64,000 bases of DNA from Shimwellia pseudoproteus (lineage in GTDB: Bacteria > Pseudomonadota > Gammaproteobacteria > Enterobacterales > Enterobacteriaceae), in contig NZ_WBXP01000001.1 of the NCBI RefSeq assembly GCF_016415625.1, positions 124,001 through 188,000 of the forward strand. The letters are read 5' to 3'. A model generated the notes under the pieces. The model was not told the origin of the DNA, made no database searches, and was given only the letters and a program-made list of their open reading frames with translations. Both the position numbers and the translations under genes were made by a program. Positions 1-12,768 of this stretch are shown here, in pieces; the first letter of the stretch is position 1, and every line of letters begins with the position of its first letter.

Positions 1-1267
1 CGGCAGGTTCTTCGGTACGCGGATTGTCGTCAGTGACAACCACGATATCGGCAAACTGCTCGGCAATGGCCCCCATAAGTGGGCGCTTACCTTTGTCACG
101 GTCGCCACCGCAGCCAAACACGCACCACAGGTTACCGGTGCAGTGTAAACGGGCGGCCTCAAGGGCTTTCTCCAGCGCATCCGGGGTGTGGGCATAATCC
201 ACCACCACGGTCGGTTTGCCCGGCGCGCTAAACACTTCCATCCGGCCACATACCGGCTGTAAACGCGGGGCGGTGCTCAGCAGTGCATCCAGCGAATAGC
301 CCACCGCCAGCAGCGTCGCCAGCGCCAGCAGCAAATTGCTGACGTTAAACGCCCCCATCAGGCGACTTTCGATTTCACCGCCACCCCAGCTGGAGTCAAA
401 ACGGACAGTGGCGCCGCTATCGTGATACTCCACACCGGTGGCTTTTAACCAGCGACCGTGGCAGTTGGGGTTAATATGGTCACCCATCGCCACGGCGACG
501 GCGTCCGGCAGGCCCGCCAGCCAGCGACGGCCGACATCATCGTCGGCATTGATAATCGCTTCACCACACTGATGCTCGGAGAACAGCAGCCATTTGGCCG
601 CTTCGTAATGTTCCATATCCCCGTGGTAATCGAGGTGATCGCGGCTCAGGTTAGTGAAGACGGAGGCGGCAAATTTCAGCGCGGCCACCCGGTGCTGAAC
701 CAGACCGTGGGAAGAGACTTCCATGGCGGCAAAGTTTGCCCCCTGGGATACCAGCTGCGCCAGCTCGCGCTGCACATCCACCGCAGAACCGGTGGTGTTT
801 TCGGTCGGCACCACTTTCCCCAGCAGGCCATTGCCCACGGTGCCCATAACAGCACTGGTGGCGCCCAGTAACTGGCTCCACTGCGCCAGTAACTGGGTGG
901 TGGTGGTTTTGCCGTTCGTCCCGGTAACGCCAATCAGCGTTAAGGCGTCGGAGGGTTCATGGTAAAAACGCCCCGCCAGCGCGGATAACCGCTGCGTTAA
1001 TTGGCTCAGGTAGATAACCGGCACACCGTGAATTTCACGCACTTCGCCATCGTTGGCTTCGCCTTCCGCTTCTGCCACCACGGCTGCTACGCCTTGCGCT
1101 ATCGCCTGCGGGATATAACGACGCCCGTCCGCCTGATGTCCCAACACTGCGACAAAGAGATCCCCGGACGCCGCTGCGCGACTGTCCAGCGTCATCTCCC
1201 GCAATGCCCGCTCGGGTGCTGCGGGCACCCATGGAGCGAGAAGGTCGCGCAAATTACGATCTGCCAC
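1..1267 (-). CDS. murE: UDP-MurNAc-L-Ala-D-Glu:meso-DAP ligase, 3' end cut by window edge
   Basis: MurE adds meso-diaminopimelate to UDP-MurNAc-dipeptide in cytoplasmic peptidoglycan precursor synthesis. I translated this region directly: it opens [10 protein letters not shown], has the ATP-binding GTNGKTTTT near residue 110, [17 protein letters not shown] and, at the left edge, DNPRTEEP, which contains the DNPR motif that selects meso-DAP. About 422 codons of a protein normally near 495 are visible, and the frame is open to the edge. The start is GTG at 1267-1265, placing the first 14 nt inside the end of ftsI, the arrangement I recall for E. coli. It is the last visible gene of the minus-strand mraZ-rsmH-ftsL-ftsI-murE operon. 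Confidence 0.97.
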   Translation of the reverse strand, partial: MADRNLRDLLAPWVPAAPERALREMTLDSRAAASGDLFVAVLGHQADGRRYIPQAIAQGVAAVVAEAEGEANDGEVREIHGVPVIYLSQLTQRLSALAGRFYHEPSDALTLIGVTGTNGKTTTTQLLAQWSQLLGATSAVMGTVGNGLLGKVVPTENTTGSAVDVQRELAQLVSQGANFAAMEVSSHGLVQHRVAALKFAASVFTNLSRDHLDYHGDMEHYEAAKWLLFSEHQCGEAIINADDDVGRRWLAGLPDAVAVAMGDHINPNCHGRWLKATGVEYHDSGATVRFDSSWGGGEIESRLMGAFNVSNLLLALATLLAVGYSLDALLSTAPRLQPVCGRMEVFSAPGKPTVVVDYAHTPDALEKALEAARLHCTGNLWCVFGCGGDRDKGKRPLMGAIAEQFADIVVVTDDNPRTEEPA

Positions 1268-3020
1268 CTTTAGCCTCTTCCTGATTAATTACAAATTCAC
1301 TTTTTTCGCCTGTTGCCAGTGCATCAGGCTCGATATTCATAGTGCGCAACACGCCGCCCATAATGGCGCCAAACACCGGCGCAGATACCGCACCACCGTA
1401 ATACTTACCCGCCTGCGGATCGTTAATCACCACCACCAGCGCAAAGCGCGGCTGGCTGGCGGGGGCAACCCCGGCGGTATAAGCAATATATTTATTGATG
1501 TAGCGACCGTCCGGGCCCACTTTTTTCGCGGTACCGGTTTTAATCGCAATCCGGTAGCCCTTGATGGCGGCCTTAACCCCACCACCGCCGGGTAACGCCA
1601 CGCTCTCCATCATATGCACCACGGTGCGCACAATGGACTCCGGGAACACCCGTTCGCCGGGTACCGGCGGGTCAACTTTGGTGATCGACAGCGGGCGATA
1701 GATCCCGTAGCTGCCGATGGTTGCATAGACACGCGCTAACTGTAATGGGGTTACCATCAGCCCGTAGCCGAAAGAGAAGGTGGCCCTCTCTATGTCAGAC
1801 CACCGTTGTTTTTGCGGATATAAGCCACTGCGTTCTCCGACCAACCCCAAATTGGTCGCTTTCCCCAGACCAAAACGTGAGTAAGTGTCTACTAACGCTG
1901 AGGAGGGCATCGCTAACGCCAGCTTCGAAACGCCGACGTTACTCGACTTCTGGAGCACCCCGGTAAGGGTCAATTCGCTGTAACGCGCTACGTCTTTAAT
2001 TTCGTGGCCGTTGATACGGTAAGGGACCGTATTCAACACCGTGTTTTCCCGTACCACACCGCGTTGCAGGGCGGTCATCACCACCATCGGCTTGACGGTG
2101 GAACCGGGTTCAAACACATCGGTAATTGCCCGGTTACGCATCACATCTTTCGCGGTACCGGATAAATTATTCGGGTTGTAAGATGGGCTGTTGGCCATCG
2201 CCAGCACCTCACCGGTGCTCACATCCACCAGCACGGCACTCCCGGATTCTGCCTTGTTGAATGCCACGGCGTTGTTCAGCTCGCGGTAGACCAGGGCCTG
2301 TAAGCGCTCATCAATACTCAGGGCCAGGTTGTGCGCCGCCTGGCTATCGGTGGAGGAGATATCCTCAATCACCCGGCCAAACCGGTCTTTACGCACAATA
2401 CGCTCGCCGGGCTGGCCGGTAAGCCATTTATCAAAGCTCTTTTCCACCCCTTCGATACCCTGGCTGTCCACGTTAGTGAAACCAATCAGGTGGGAGGTTA
2501 CCTCGCCGGATGGATAGTAACGGCGCGACTCTTCACGCAGGTGGATACCCGGCAATTTGAGTTTTTTGACATAATCCCCGAGATCCGGGTTCACCTGACG
2601 GGCCAGATAGATAAAGCGCATCTTCGGGTTGGAGTTCACCCGGTTAGCCAGTTGATCCAGCGGCATTTTCAAGGCATCGGCCAGGGCTTTCCAGCGGTTA
2701 TCGAGGGTAACCCCACCCGCGTCATGGAGCTCCTTCGGATCTGCCCAGATGGCTTTTACCGGCACCGACACTGCCAGTGGGCGCCCGGCGCGGTCAGTAA
2801 TCATCCCGCGAGAGGTGGACACTTCTTGTACCCGCAAAGAGCGCATGTCCCCCTGGCGTACCAGCATGTCAGGGTTGATAATTTGCAGCCAGGCGACGCG
2901 CCCCAACAGAAAAGCGAGCGCCAGCAAAATGCAACCGCAAAGCAACGCAAAACGCCAACTAATAAAGTTGGCCTGTTCTTCCTGACGCTTTGGCTTAAGC
3001 GATTTTGTCGCTGCTTTCAT
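1254..3020 (-). CDS. ftsI: Septal peptidoglycan transpeptidase PBP3
   Basis: Class B penicillin-binding protein that cross-links septal peptidoglycan in the divisome. At 588 residues it equals E. coli PBP3. It has a short cytoplasmic N terminus, one membrane anchor ([20 protein letters not shown]), a pedestal region, and the transpeptidase motifs PGSTVKP (catalytic Ser), SSN and KTGTAKK. I use the ATG at 3020 (MKAATK) because it matches the E. coli N terminus; an in-frame ATG lies three codons upstream at 3029. An AAGGA element is 3 nt from the upstream ATG and 12 nt from the chosen one, so neither spacing is ideal. The 3' end overlaps murE by 14 nt. Confidence 0.97.
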   Translation of the reverse strand: MKAATKSLKPKRQEEQANFISWRFALLCGCILLALAFLLGRVAWLQIINPDMLVRQGDMRSLRVQEVSTSRGMITDRAGRPLAVSVPVKAIWADPKELHDAGGVTLDNRWKALADALKMPLDQLANRVNSNPKMRFIYLARQVNPDLGDYVKKLKLPGIHLREESRRYYPSGEVTSHLIGFTNVDSQGIEGVEKSFDKWLTGQPGERIVRKDRFGRVIEDISSTDSQAAHNLALSIDERLQALVYRELNNAVAFNKAESGSAVLVDVSTGEVLAMANSPSYNPNNLSGTAKDVMRNRAITDVFEPGSTVKPMVVMTALQRGVVRENTVLNTVPYRINGHEIKDVARYSELTLTGVLQKSSNVGVSKLALAMPSSALVDTYSRFGLGKATNLGLVGERSGLYPQKQRWSDIERATFSFGYGLMVTPLQLARVYATIGSYGIYRPLSITKVDPPVPGERVFPESIVRTVVHMMESVALPGGGGVKAAIKGYRIAIKTGTAKKVGPDGRYINKYIAYTAGVAPASQPRFALVVVINDPQAGKYYGGAVSAPVFGAIMGGVLRTMNIEPDALATGEKSEFVINQEEAKGGRS

Positions 3021-3054
3021 CGATCGCATTATTCCTTATTGCTTAATCCGGTCG

Positions 3055-3420
3055 TTACTGCTGAACCACGATGTTTTCCTGTGAAGAATCAACATGTTGC
3101 ATTTGTAGCTTGTCATTCGCGATCCGCTCTACCCGGCTATGATCGCCCAGGGCATTTTCTTCCAGAATCAGGTTGCGCCATTCAATATCCAGCGCATCAC
3201 GTTCCACCACCAGTTGCTCACGCTGCGCGGTCAGCAAGCGGGTATGGTGGGCCGTGGTCACCATAAAAATGGCTGAGAAAACAATGGCAATGAACAAGCA
3301 GAGCGGCAGTTTCCCGTGCCGCAGGAGATCGCTGCCGATCACGCCAGGCAATGCATGACGCTCGCTGCTTCCTAACGATCCTTTTACCCTGCTAAGGGCC
3401 TCTGTCACTCTGCTGATCAT
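3055..3420 (-). CDS. ftsL: Cell division protein FtsL
   Basis: Small bitopic divisome protein that forms a complex with FtsB and FtsQ in the inner membrane. The product has 121 residues, the E. coli length: about 35 cytoplasmic residues, one membrane segment ([20 protein letters not shown]), then a periplasmic coiled-coil stretch rich in heptads ([20 protein letters not shown]). The start codon overlaps the stop of rsmH (3417-3420), implying translational coupling. Confidence 0.97.
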   Translation of the reverse strand: MISRVTEALSRVKGSLGSSERHALPGVIGSDLLRHGKLPLCLFIAIVFSAIFMVTTAHHTRLLTAQREQLVVERDALDIEWRNLILEENALGDHSRVERIANDKLQMQHVDSSQENIVVQQ

Positions 3421-4358
3421 GCGTTCGTCCTTTCTGCGATACGCAGCACTGAACTACGGGCTCGTGGGTTCTCTGCCACTTCGTGTTCGCCCGGCATCAA
3501 CTTTCCTAACGCTCGTAACTGACGCCCACCCAGCTTCCTGAGTTGCTCTTCAGTCATCGGTAACCCTGCCGGTACTTGCGGACCGCGGCTTTGCTCACGC
3601 ATAAAGCGTTTCACAATACGGTCTTCCAGCGAGTGGAAACTGATAACTGACAGCCGGCCTCCCGGGGCCAGAACGTCAAGAGCGCCTTTTAGCGCCTGCT
3701 CTATTTCCTCAAGTTCACTGTTTACCCAGATGCGCACCGCCTGAAAAGTACGGGTCGCAGGATGTTTGAATTTGTCTTTCACCGGTGTTGCCGCCGCGAC
3801 AACCTCCGCCAGTTCTTTGGTGCGGGTCATCGGCTGTTCGCGATTGCGCTCGACAATGGCCCGGGCGATACGCTTGGCGAAGCGCTCTTCGCCAAAGGTC
3901 TTCAGCACCCAGGCGATATCGGCTTCGTCGGCATTCAGCAACCAGTCAGAGGCAGACTGGCCGCGTGTGGGGTCCATCCGCATGTCCAGCGGCCCGTCAC
4001 GCATAAACGAGAAGCCGCGCTCGGGATCGTCCAGTTGCGGTGAAGAGACGCCAAGATCGAGCAGAATACCGTCGATCTGGCCCTGAAGGTCACGCTCGCG
4101 GGCATAATCCGCCAGCGCAGAAAAAGGTCCATGAATAATAGAAAAACGCGGATCATCAATCGCTTTTGAGGCTTCAATGGCCTGCGGGTCGCGGTCAATA
4201 GCCAGCAGCCGGCCTTCCGGCCCCAGGTGGGACAAGATCAGCCGTGAATGGCCACCGCGACCAAAGGTGCCATCAATGTAAATACCGTCTTGGCGAATAT
4301 TCAGGCCGTTTACGGCCTCATCGAGCAATACGGAGGTATGTTTAAAATTTTCCATCAT
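3417..4358 (-). CDS. rsmH: 16S rRNA (cytosine1402-N4)-methyltransferase
   Basis: RsmH (formerly MraW) methylates N4 of C1402 in 16S rRNA using S-adenosylmethionine. At 313 residues it matches E. coli. The SAM-binding region [16 protein letters not shown] is near residues 28-43, followed by AIDRDP and [15 protein letters not shown], and the conserved [13 protein letters not shown] lies near the C terminus. It starts 3 nt after mraZ stops and overlaps ftsL by 4 nt. Its place between mraZ and ftsL is the conserved dcw order. Confidence 0.98.
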   Translation of the reverse strand: MMENFKHTSVLLDEAVNGLNIRQDGIYIDGTFGRGGHSRLILSHLGPEGRLLAIDRDPQAIEASKAIDDPRFSIIHGPFSALADYARERDLQGQIDGILLDLGVSSPQLDDPERGFSFMRDGPLDMRMDPTRGQSASDWLLNADEADIAWVLKTFGEERFAKRIARAIVERNREQPMTRTKELAEVVAAATPVKDKFKHPATRTFQAVRIWVNSELEEIEQALKGALDVLAPGGRLSVISFHSLEDRIVKRFMREQSRGPQVPAGLPMTEEQLRKLGGRQLRALGKLMPGEHEVAENPRARSSVLRIAERTNA

Positions 4359-4361
4359 TAT

Positions 4362-4820
4362 TTAAAGTGACAAGTCCTGCAGCCGCTCCGACAACGCTTG
4401 TGCGGAGGATTGCTCAGCGTCGATGTCTTCCCTGACCTGTTGATACCAGGTCGTCTCATCCCACAGTTCAAACTTATTAAACTGCCCGACCAGCATCACT
4501 TCTTTTGTTAAACCGGCGTGTTGCCTTAACACCGGTGCCAGCAGCAAGCGCCCTGCGCTGTCCATCTGACATTCACTGGCGTGACCTAACAGCAAACGTT
4601 GTACCCGGCGTCCCGCGGGGTTCATGCTGGAGAGTCGCGCCAGTTTTTGTTCAATAACTTCCCACTCGGGAAGGGTATAAAGCAGCAGGCAGGGGTGGTG
4701 GATATCAATGGTGCACACCATTTGACCGGAAGAGATCTCAAGCAGCATTCCCCGGTAACGGGTGGGTACGGATAATCGCCCCTTGCTGTCGAGATTGACT
4801 AACGAAGCCCCTCGGAACAT
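4362..4820 (-). CDS. mraZ: Transcriptional regulator MraZ
   Basis: MraZ is an AbrB-like DNA-binding protein that represses its own dcw operon. The 152-residue product carries the two repeated MraZ domains; the DxxGR element appears twice ([15 protein letters not shown] near residue 9 and [10 protein letters not shown] in the second half). It is the first gene of the operon. The promoter and three MraZ recognition repeats lie just upstream on the same strand, consistent with autoregulation. Confidence 0.97.
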   Translation of the reverse strand: MFRGASLVNLDSKGRLSVPTRYRGMLLEISSGQMVCTIDIHHPCLLLYTLPEWEVIEQKLARLSSMNPAGRRVQRLLLGHASECQMDSAGRLLLAPVLRQHAGLTKEVMLVGQFNKFELWDETTWYQQVREDIDAEQSSAQALSERLQDLSL

Positions 4821-4849
4821 GCCGGTCTCACCCTCTGTTTGCCCTTTTG

Positions 4850-4911
4850 CGCCACTTTACCCCACAAAATCCCACTCAAAGAGTTTACGGAGCGGAGGAA
4901 AAGCTTGTCAA
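4850..4911 (-). promoter_or_regulatory. mra promoter with three-repeat MraZ operator
   Basis: On the minus strand, a -35 TTGACA (4911-4906) and -10 TAAACT (4887-4882) are 18 nt apart. Immediately downstream, at the expected transcript start, are three direct repeats of the MraZ-type TGGGN box: TGGGA (4874-4870), TGGGG (4864-4860) and TGGCG (4854-4850), each separated by a 5-nt spacer. This is the known MraZ operator architecture; the third repeat deviates by one base (TGGC). Confidence 0.88.
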
Positions 4912-5353
4912 GCCAACTCCGGCACCCCGGGATTAATTCCCGGTCTTATTTACAGTGATAAATTGCGCTAAGAAAAGTCGCGAATTGCGCGAGGCAGAAT
5001 TAACGGTATGAATATTGGCGAGAATTTACGACGAATAAACATGCTGAACGTTAAAAAAACTGAAGAACAACGACATTGCTGACCTACTCAGTTTGCGACG
5101 CAGGCGGCATTCTAAGGCAATTCGGGTTCCGTTAACAGCGCCAGATAGCGGGCCCGCATGCATATTGCATAGAGTCGCTTGCCGGGGAAGCATCCTGGGA
5201 TGGGCAATTATTTCAGTGATAACATTTGAGCAACAAAAATCGTCACCCGGAAATAAATAGTTACCAACTTATTGGGAGATAAAACACTCAAAAAATGGAT
5301 ATTAATCAATTTTCAGAAAATGAAATCAATATTTAAAGAATTGTCTGAAAATG
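4912..5353. other. Gene-free spacer between mra promoter and cra terminator
   Basis: There is no convincing coding region. The one clear structure is a palindrome at 4927-4943, arms CCGGGA and TCCCGG around TTAAT, about 16 bp upstream of the mra -35. It has no U-tract on either strand, so it is more likely a protein site or chance than a terminator. The right part (about 5220-5350) is AT-rich and contains two similar TCAGAAAATGAAA-like tracts. Confidence 0.5.
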
Positions 5354-5375
5354 AAAAGGCAGTTTAAAACTGCCT
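5354..5375 (-). terminator. cra terminator
   Basis: On the minus strand just beyond the cra stop, a 7-bp stem (GGCAGTT / AACTGCC, 3-nt loop) is followed by TTTT. Position and strand fit an intrinsic terminator for cra. Confidence 0.75.
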
Positions 5376-5383
5376 CAATAAAA

Positions 5384-6388
5384 TTAATTACGACTCAGGG
5401 TTCCGCGACGATACAGATTACGCCGAATTCGATTTAAACCGGTTTTGGTTTTCTTCGGTTCATCCAGCTTCGCCAGCACCAGCTCCAGCACCCGTTCAGC
5501 CACTTCCCGGTGACGCTGGGCCACGGCCAGTACAGGGCATTGCAGGAAGTCCAGCAACTCATGATCCCCAAAGGATGCAATCGCCAGATCCGAAGGCAGC
5601 TTGCCGTCACGGCGCAGCGTCACGTCCAGCACCCCCTGCAACAGGGCGAACGAGGTGGTAAACAGCGCATCCGGCATCGGGTGCGTTTCCAGCCACTTAT
5701 CAAACAGCTGCCCCGCGGCCTCACGCTCGTAGCTATTGGCGTAGAGATAATCCACGGTACGCGGATCATCCTGCCAGGCAGTACGGAAGCCCTGCTCGCG
5801 CAGGAAGCTGACCGAGAGCTCTGGCAATGCGCCCAAATACAGCACCCGCTCCGCCGGGAAGGTGCGTAATTCCCGGGCCAGCATTTCGGCATCTTCCTGA
5901 TCGGCCCCGACCACGCTGGTGAAATGCTCACGATCCAGCGCCCGGTCAAGGGCAACAATTGGGAAAGGATCATTGGCCCAGCGCTGGTAGAACGGGTGTT
6001 CCGGCGGTAGTGAGGTAGAGACGATGATCGCATCCACCTGGCGCTGTAACAGGTGCTCAACGCAGCGCATCTCGTTGTCAGGCTGATCTTCCGAGCAGGC
6101 GATCAGCAGCTGATAACCGCGCTGGCGAGCCTGACGCTCCAGATAGTTAGCAATGCGGGTGTAGCTGGTGTTTTCCAGGTCAGGAATAACCAGGCCGATG
6201 GAACGCGTACGTCCGGCGCGCAGGCCAGCTGCCACCGCATTAGGATGGTAGTTATGCTCGCGCACCACGGCCATCACTTTCTCGACTGTTTTATCGCTTA
6301 CCCGATACTGGCGGGCCTTTCCATTGATCACATAGCTGGCCGTCGTTCGGGACACACCGGCCAGGCGCGCAATTTCGTCCAGTTTCAC
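5384..6388 (-). CDS. cra: Catabolite repressor/activator Cra (FruR)
   Basis: LacI-family global regulator of carbon flow between glycolysis and gluconeogenesis, released from DNA by fructose 1-phosphate (and reportedly fructose 1,6-bisphosphate). The product is 334 residues, as in E. coli. The N-terminal LacI-type helix-turn-helix and hinge ([20 protein letters not shown]) are followed by a periplasmic-binding-protein-like effector domain. It lies between ilvIH and mraZ in conserved order and has its own terminator. Confidence 0.97.
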   Translation of the reverse strand: MKLDEIARLAGVSRTTASYVINGKARQYRVSDKTVEKVMAVVREHNYHPNAVAAGLRAGRTRSIGLVIPDLENTSYTRIANYLERQARQRGYQLLIACSEDQPDNEMRCVEHLLQRQVDAIIVSTSLPPEHPFYQRWANDPFPIVALDRALDREHFTSVVGADQEDAEMLARELRTFPAERVLYLGALPELSVSFLREQGFRTAWQDDPRTVDYLYANSYEREAAGQLFDKWLETHPMPDALFTTSFALLQGVLDVTLRRDGKLPSDLAIASFGDHELLDFLQCPVLAVAQRHREVAERVLELVLAKLDEPKKTKTGLNRIRRNLYRRGTLSRN

Positions 6389-6515
6389 AATAACCCCTTA
6401 ATGCTGTAGCACAACGCTGCACCTCACAGGAGGACAGGTTACCTCGTTTCTTATTCTGGTAGCAGGATAATACCGCGCTGGGCATTTATTGCGGTTCTTT
6501 TCCCAGCATTATCAA

Positions 6516-6544
6516 TAAAAAGCCCGGTATCGGCTACCGGGCTT
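6516..6544 (-). terminator. ilvIH terminator
   Basis: The minus strand carries the stem AAGCCCGGTA / TACCGGGCTT around a 5-nt loop followed by TTTATT, about 50 nt beyond the ilvH stop codon. Confidence 0.8.
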
Positions 6545-6592
6545 GTGAATCAGATCACATTCTGAAAGGGAGGTGCCGACCAAACGTACGGC

Positions 6593-7087
6593 CTAGCTGG
6601 CGATAATTTTATCGCCCCGCGCCAGCCCTACCACGCCAGAACGCGCCACTTCGACAATTTTGGCAACTTCACGCACCGTCGCCAGGAAGGCATCCAGCTT
6701 GTCGCTGGTTCCCACCAACTGGACGGTATAAATAGAGGGGGTCACATCAATGATTTGGCCGCGGAAAATCTCGGTGCTGCGCTTCACCTCTTCGCGGCCA
6801 TAGCCGCTGGCCTGGATTTTCACCAGCATCATTTCGCGCTCTACGTGGGCCCCCTGCCCTAACTCGGTCACCCGCAGCACATCCACCAGCTTGTGCAGCT
6901 GCTTTTCAATCTGCTCGATGACTTTCTCATCGCCAACGGTCTGGATAGTCATACGCGACAACGTTGGATCATCAGTGGGTGCCACGGTCAGGCTTTCAAT
7001 GTTATAACCGCGCTGTGAAAACAGACCGATTACCCGGGATAACGCCCCGGACTCATTCTCCAGTAAGACTGATAATATCCGGCGCAT
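6593..7087 (-). CDS. ilvH: Acetolactate synthase III, regulatory subunit
   Basis: Small subunit of acetohydroxyacid synthase III; it gives the IlvI catalytic subunit full activity and valine feedback sensitivity in branched-chain amino acid synthesis. The start [14 protein letters not shown] at 7087 matches E. coli IlvH and gives 164 residues. The N-terminal ACT domain ([19 protein letters not shown]) binds valine. It begins 2 nt after the ilvI stop codon, so the two are co-translated. A longer in-frame start at 7117 would lie inside ilvI and is not preferred. Confidence 0.97.
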   Translation of the reverse strand: MRRILSVLLENESGALSRVIGLFSQRGYNIESLTVAPTDDPTLSRMTIQTVGDEKVIEQIEKQLHKLVDVLRVTELGQGAHVEREMMLVKIQASGYGREEVKRSTEIFRGQIIDVTPSIYTVQLVGTSDKLDAFLATVREVAKIVEVARSGVVGLARGDKIIAS

Positions 7088-7089
7088 AA

Positions 7090-8814
7090 TCAGGTTCTCT
7101 CCGTTTTGCTTAACCACATTTCATCCATCCCACCCCCGCGAACTTGCATCGGGTAGACATGCTCAGTGCCATCAACATTGACATCCACAAACACCAGGCG
7201 GTTATTGCGCACCTGTTCCAGCGCGTCGCGGAGTTTAGTTTCCAGCTCTTCGGGTTTGCTGATGCCGATCCCCACATGGCCGTAGGCTTCAGCAAGGCGG
7301 ACAAAATCCGGTAATGACTCCATATAAGACTGCGAGTGGCGCCCGGAGTAGATCATGTCCTGCCACTGCTTCACCATCCCCAGATAGCGGTTGTTCAGGT
7401 TCAGTACCAGCACCGGTAAATGGTATTGCAGCGCCGTGGACAGCTCCTGAATATTCATCTGAATACTGCCGTCGCCGGTAACACACACCACAGTCTCTTC
7501 CGGGAGCGCCAGTTTCACCCCCAGGGCCGCAGGCAGGCCAAAGCCCATGGTCCCCAGACCACCAGAGTTGATCCAGCGCCGTGGCTTATCGAAGGTGTAA
7601 TGCAGGGCGGCAAACATCTGATGCTGGCCAACATCGGAGGTGACATAAGCCTCCCCGTTAGTCAACCGGTAGAGCGTCTCAATCACGGCCTGGGGCTTAA
7701 TCTTACCGCTGGTGTGGTCATAGCTCAGACAGCGGCGCCCGCGCCATTGCTCAATGCTCTGCCACCAGTCCCGCAGGGCGTCCATTGGCTGCTTGCTGGT
7801 CTCCTGGGGCAGTAACTCCAGGAGCTGCGCCAGGACTGTTTTGGCATCCCCAACGATGGGAATATCCGCCGCCACAGTTTTCGAGATAGACGCCGGATCA
7901 ATATCAATATGCAGCACCGTGGCATTCGGGCAGTATTTGGCCAGATTGTTGGTGGTGCGATCGTCAAACCGCACCCCAACGGCAAAAATCACATCGGCGT
8001 GATGCATGGCCATATTCGCTTCATAGGTTCCGTGCATCCCCAGCATTCCCAGGGCCTGACGGTGGCTGCCGGGGAACGCCCCTAATCCCATCAGCGAAGA
8101 GGCTACCGGCAGGTTCAGCGTCTCAACCAGTTGCTGTAGCTCTGCGCTACAGGCGGCATTAATCGCCCCGCCCCCCACATACACCACCGGCTGCTGCGCG
8201 GTGACCAGGGTTTGCAGTGCGCGTTTGATCTGGCCTTTGTGACCGTGGGTGGTCGGATTATAAGAGCGCATGCTGACCGATTCAGGATACACATAGGGCA
8301 GCTTGTTCGCCGGGTTGAGGATGTCCTTTGGTAAATCGACCACCACCGGGCCTGGACGGCCACTGGCCGCCAGCCAGAACGCTTTTTTCAGCACCCCGGG
8401 GATATCTTCCGCCTGTTTAACCAGGAAGCTGTGCTTCACCACCGGGCGGGAGATCCCCACCATATCGCACTCCTGGAAGGCATCGTAACCAATCAGTGAT
8501 GTGGCAACCTGCCCGGACAGGACAACCAGCGGAATAGAATCCATATAGGCGGTGGCAATGCCGGTGATAGCATTGGTCGCGCCGGGGCCAGAGGTAACAA
8601 GTACCACACCCACTTCACCGGTAGCCCGGGCCAGGCCATCGGCCATATGCACCGCCGCCTGCTCATGGCGCACCAGCACATGATCAATGCCGCCGATAGT
8701 GTGTAGCGCATCATAAATATCCAGCACTGCGCCACCGGGGTAGCCAAATACTTGTTTGACGCCCTGATCGATAAGCGATCGGACGACCATCTCGGCTCCA
8801 GACAACATCTCCAT
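7090..8814 (-). CDS. ilvI: Acetolactate synthase III, catalytic subunit
   Basis: ThDP- and FAD-dependent enzyme condensing two pyruvates to acetolactate, or pyruvate and 2-ketobutyrate to acetohydroxybutyrate. The product from the ATG at 8814 is 574 residues, the E. coli length. The N-terminal [12 protein letters not shown] contains the catalytic Glu that activates ThDP, and the ThDP/Mg motif GDGSIQMN is near the C terminus. A GGAGG lies just upstream; the ATG at 8817 immediately precedes the chosen one and is closer to GGAGG than usual. In E. coli the promoter is Lrp-activated; I did not identify individual Lrp sites here. Confidence 0.97.
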   Translation of the reverse strand: MEMLSGAEMVVRSLIDQGVKQVFGYPGGAVLDIYDALHTIGGIDHVLVRHEQAAVHMADGLARATGEVGVVLVTSGPGATNAITGIATAYMDSIPLVVLSGQVATSLIGYDAFQECDMVGISRPVVKHSFLVKQAEDIPGVLKKAFWLAASGRPGPVVVDLPKDILNPANKLPYVYPESVSMRSYNPTTHGHKGQIKRALQTLVTAQQPVVYVGGGAINAACSAELQQLVETLNLPVASSLMGLGAFPGSHRQALGMLGMHGTYEANMAMHHADVIFAVGVRFDDRTTNNLAKYCPNATVLHIDIDPASISKTVAADIPIVGDAKTVLAQLLELLPQETSKQPMDALRDWWQSIEQWRGRRCLSYDHTSGKIKPQAVIETLYRLTNGEAYVTSDVGQHQMFAALHYTFDKPRRWINSGGLGTMGFGLPAALGVKLALPEETVVCVTGDGSIQMNIQELSTALQYHLPVLVLNLNNRYLGMVKQWQDMIYSGRHSQSYMESLPDFVRLAEAYGHVGIGISKPEELETKLRDALEQVRNNRLVFVDVNVDGTEHVYPMQVRGGGMDEMWLSKTERT

Positions 8815-9864
8815 CATTTGCCTCCAGGCTATTATTGTTGTGTTGTGTCGTAATCGTTGCGTCGTAGTCCGTGGTATCAGGCGGAAGACGTTATTTCCGG
8901 CCCGCTATCTGGCAGGGTAACCCCGCCGGGTTGTGTTTTTGTTATCCGATTAACATAACCGCTCAAAATCAGCCAGGCAATCGCCATTCCGGCGTTACCC
9001 GGCGCTTATTGGCCGGAGAGTTGCTGATAAACTCACATTTACTAGCGGAAAAATCTATATCCCCCGGGCAGATCAGTTCACTTATTTCACAATAAGCAAC
9101 GCTTATGGTTATTAATCTAATAATTTATCCATCACGTGGTTTTAATCCATTGGCCCCACCGATCGCCCTACTCCGCCGTAATAAGCTTCGCGCCGGGTGT
9201 CCGCCCAGCGGTGGCGAGTTTTATCAGGGTCATTCTCGCTGTCGGCCACTATCTGACATAGCCCGCAATTTATGCTCAGGACACGATCAACAGGTACTGT
9301 TTTTTATGCTGGCGCAATGCGCCCCCGTTAAACCTATAGAAAATCCGAAAAAACGTCAGCAGCAAGCAGAACACCAAAAAGAGTAAATAAATAATAATAT
9401 TTATAAAAATAACACCACAAAACAATACCTTACATTAAAACCCATATGGTTTTAATATTATTAAAAACAGATGATTTCATTAAAATAAAGCAAAATAAAT
9501 ATCACATTTACCCTGATTACCATGGGCTTACAGGATCATCAATGAAATCATATCAACAACCCTATTCTCCCCATTATTTCGCCAGGTAAGAAACATAAAA
9601 ATAAGCTGTTAAAACAAGAACAAAATCGACGTTAAATCGGTAATCACGGACTGTGAGTTATTTATTCAGCATGGCAATCTCTCCGCGGATTTACCCCCTG
9701 TAGCCACGGCAGCTATCGCCACCCGTGACGTAAAAAATCACTTCACGCGCCGCACCGGCAAAAAGACAGCAAATAAATCTGCCTTATTGCTAAACCTCTG
9801 GCACATATTGCTATATTTAGTTCAATTAGCGTTGCTGAACTTTAGTGACAAACAAAAACATCTG
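8815..9864. other. Gene-free ilvI-leu spacer; leuO absent
   Basis: In E. coli K-12 this position carries leuO (LysR family). None of the six frames here gives a LysR helix-turn-helix or any LeuO-like segment; the only open frames are short and featureless. The left half contains the ilvIH promoter region, not resolved further. The stretch about 9370-9660 is strongly AT-rich. It contains an inverted repeat at 9434-9456 (ATTAAAACC, 5-nt loop, GGTTTTAAT), which could be a regulator site in the Lrp/H-NS-type control region expected here. Confidence 0.7.
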
Positions 9865-9893
9865 TTGACACTGACCGCCATATCAAGTACCAC
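9865..9893 (+). promoter_or_regulatory. leuLABCD promoter
   Basis: A consensus -35 TTGACA (9865-9870), a 17-nt spacer and a -10 TACCAC (9888-9893) lie about 35 nt upstream of the leader peptide start. The position and the strong -35 match what I recall of the E. coli leu promoter. Confidence 0.75.
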
Positions 9894-9927
9894 TAAAAGC
9901 AACTCAATATTCCTGGAGCACGACTCA

Positions 9928-10011
9928 ATGATTCGCACTCAACGCCTACTCGGTCTACTACTAATCGCATCTTCTGTGCGCGGTAGCCTTGTGGGCGGCA
10001 TCGAACCTTGA
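9928..10011 (+). CDS. leuL: leu operon leader peptide
   Basis: A 27-residue leader peptide (MIRTQRLLGLLLIASSVRG...) preceded by GGAG. It contains a Leu-rich run: five Leu codons within six positions, four of them the rare CTA and one CTC. Ribosome stalling at these codons when charged leucyl-tRNA is scarce prevents formation of the terminator hairpin downstream. E. coli LeuL is 28 residues with the comparable GLLLLNASSLRG core, so this is a clear orthologue with one fewer consecutive Leu. Confidence 0.93.
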   Translation: MIRTQRLLGLLLIASSVRGSLVGGIEP

Positions 10012-10033
10012 GCCTGCAAACCAGCTAAAAAAA

Positions 10034-10060
10034 CCCGCGCCGTTGCGCGGGTTTTTTTTT
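10034..10060 (+). terminator. leu operon attenuator
   Basis: An intrinsic terminator between leuL and leuA: stem CCCGCGC / GCGCGGG with a 4-nt loop, followed by nine T residues. It is the 3:4 hairpin of leucine attenuation; it sits 23 nt after the leuL stop and 42 nt before leuA. Confidence 0.93.
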
Positions 10061-10101
10061 GCCTTCGCAATGGCGCCAGACCCTAAAACAGGACGAACCC
10101 C

Positions 10102-12766
<2,665 letters not shown>

Positions 12767-12768
12767 TC

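Noticed and set aside
2331-3266. 311-codon plus-strand open frame opposite ftsI/ftsL
   Set aside because: It crosses two conserved minus-strand genes and their junction, with low-complexity His/Pro/Arg composition.
8871-9095. 74-codon frame upstream of ilvI
   Set aside because: Composition and lack of a start context suggest chance; it overlaps the expected ilvIH promoter region.
9105-9386. 93-codon frame in the ilvI-leu spacer
   Set aside because: No ribosome site, no family resemblance, not LysR-like; considered as a leuO remnant and dismissed.
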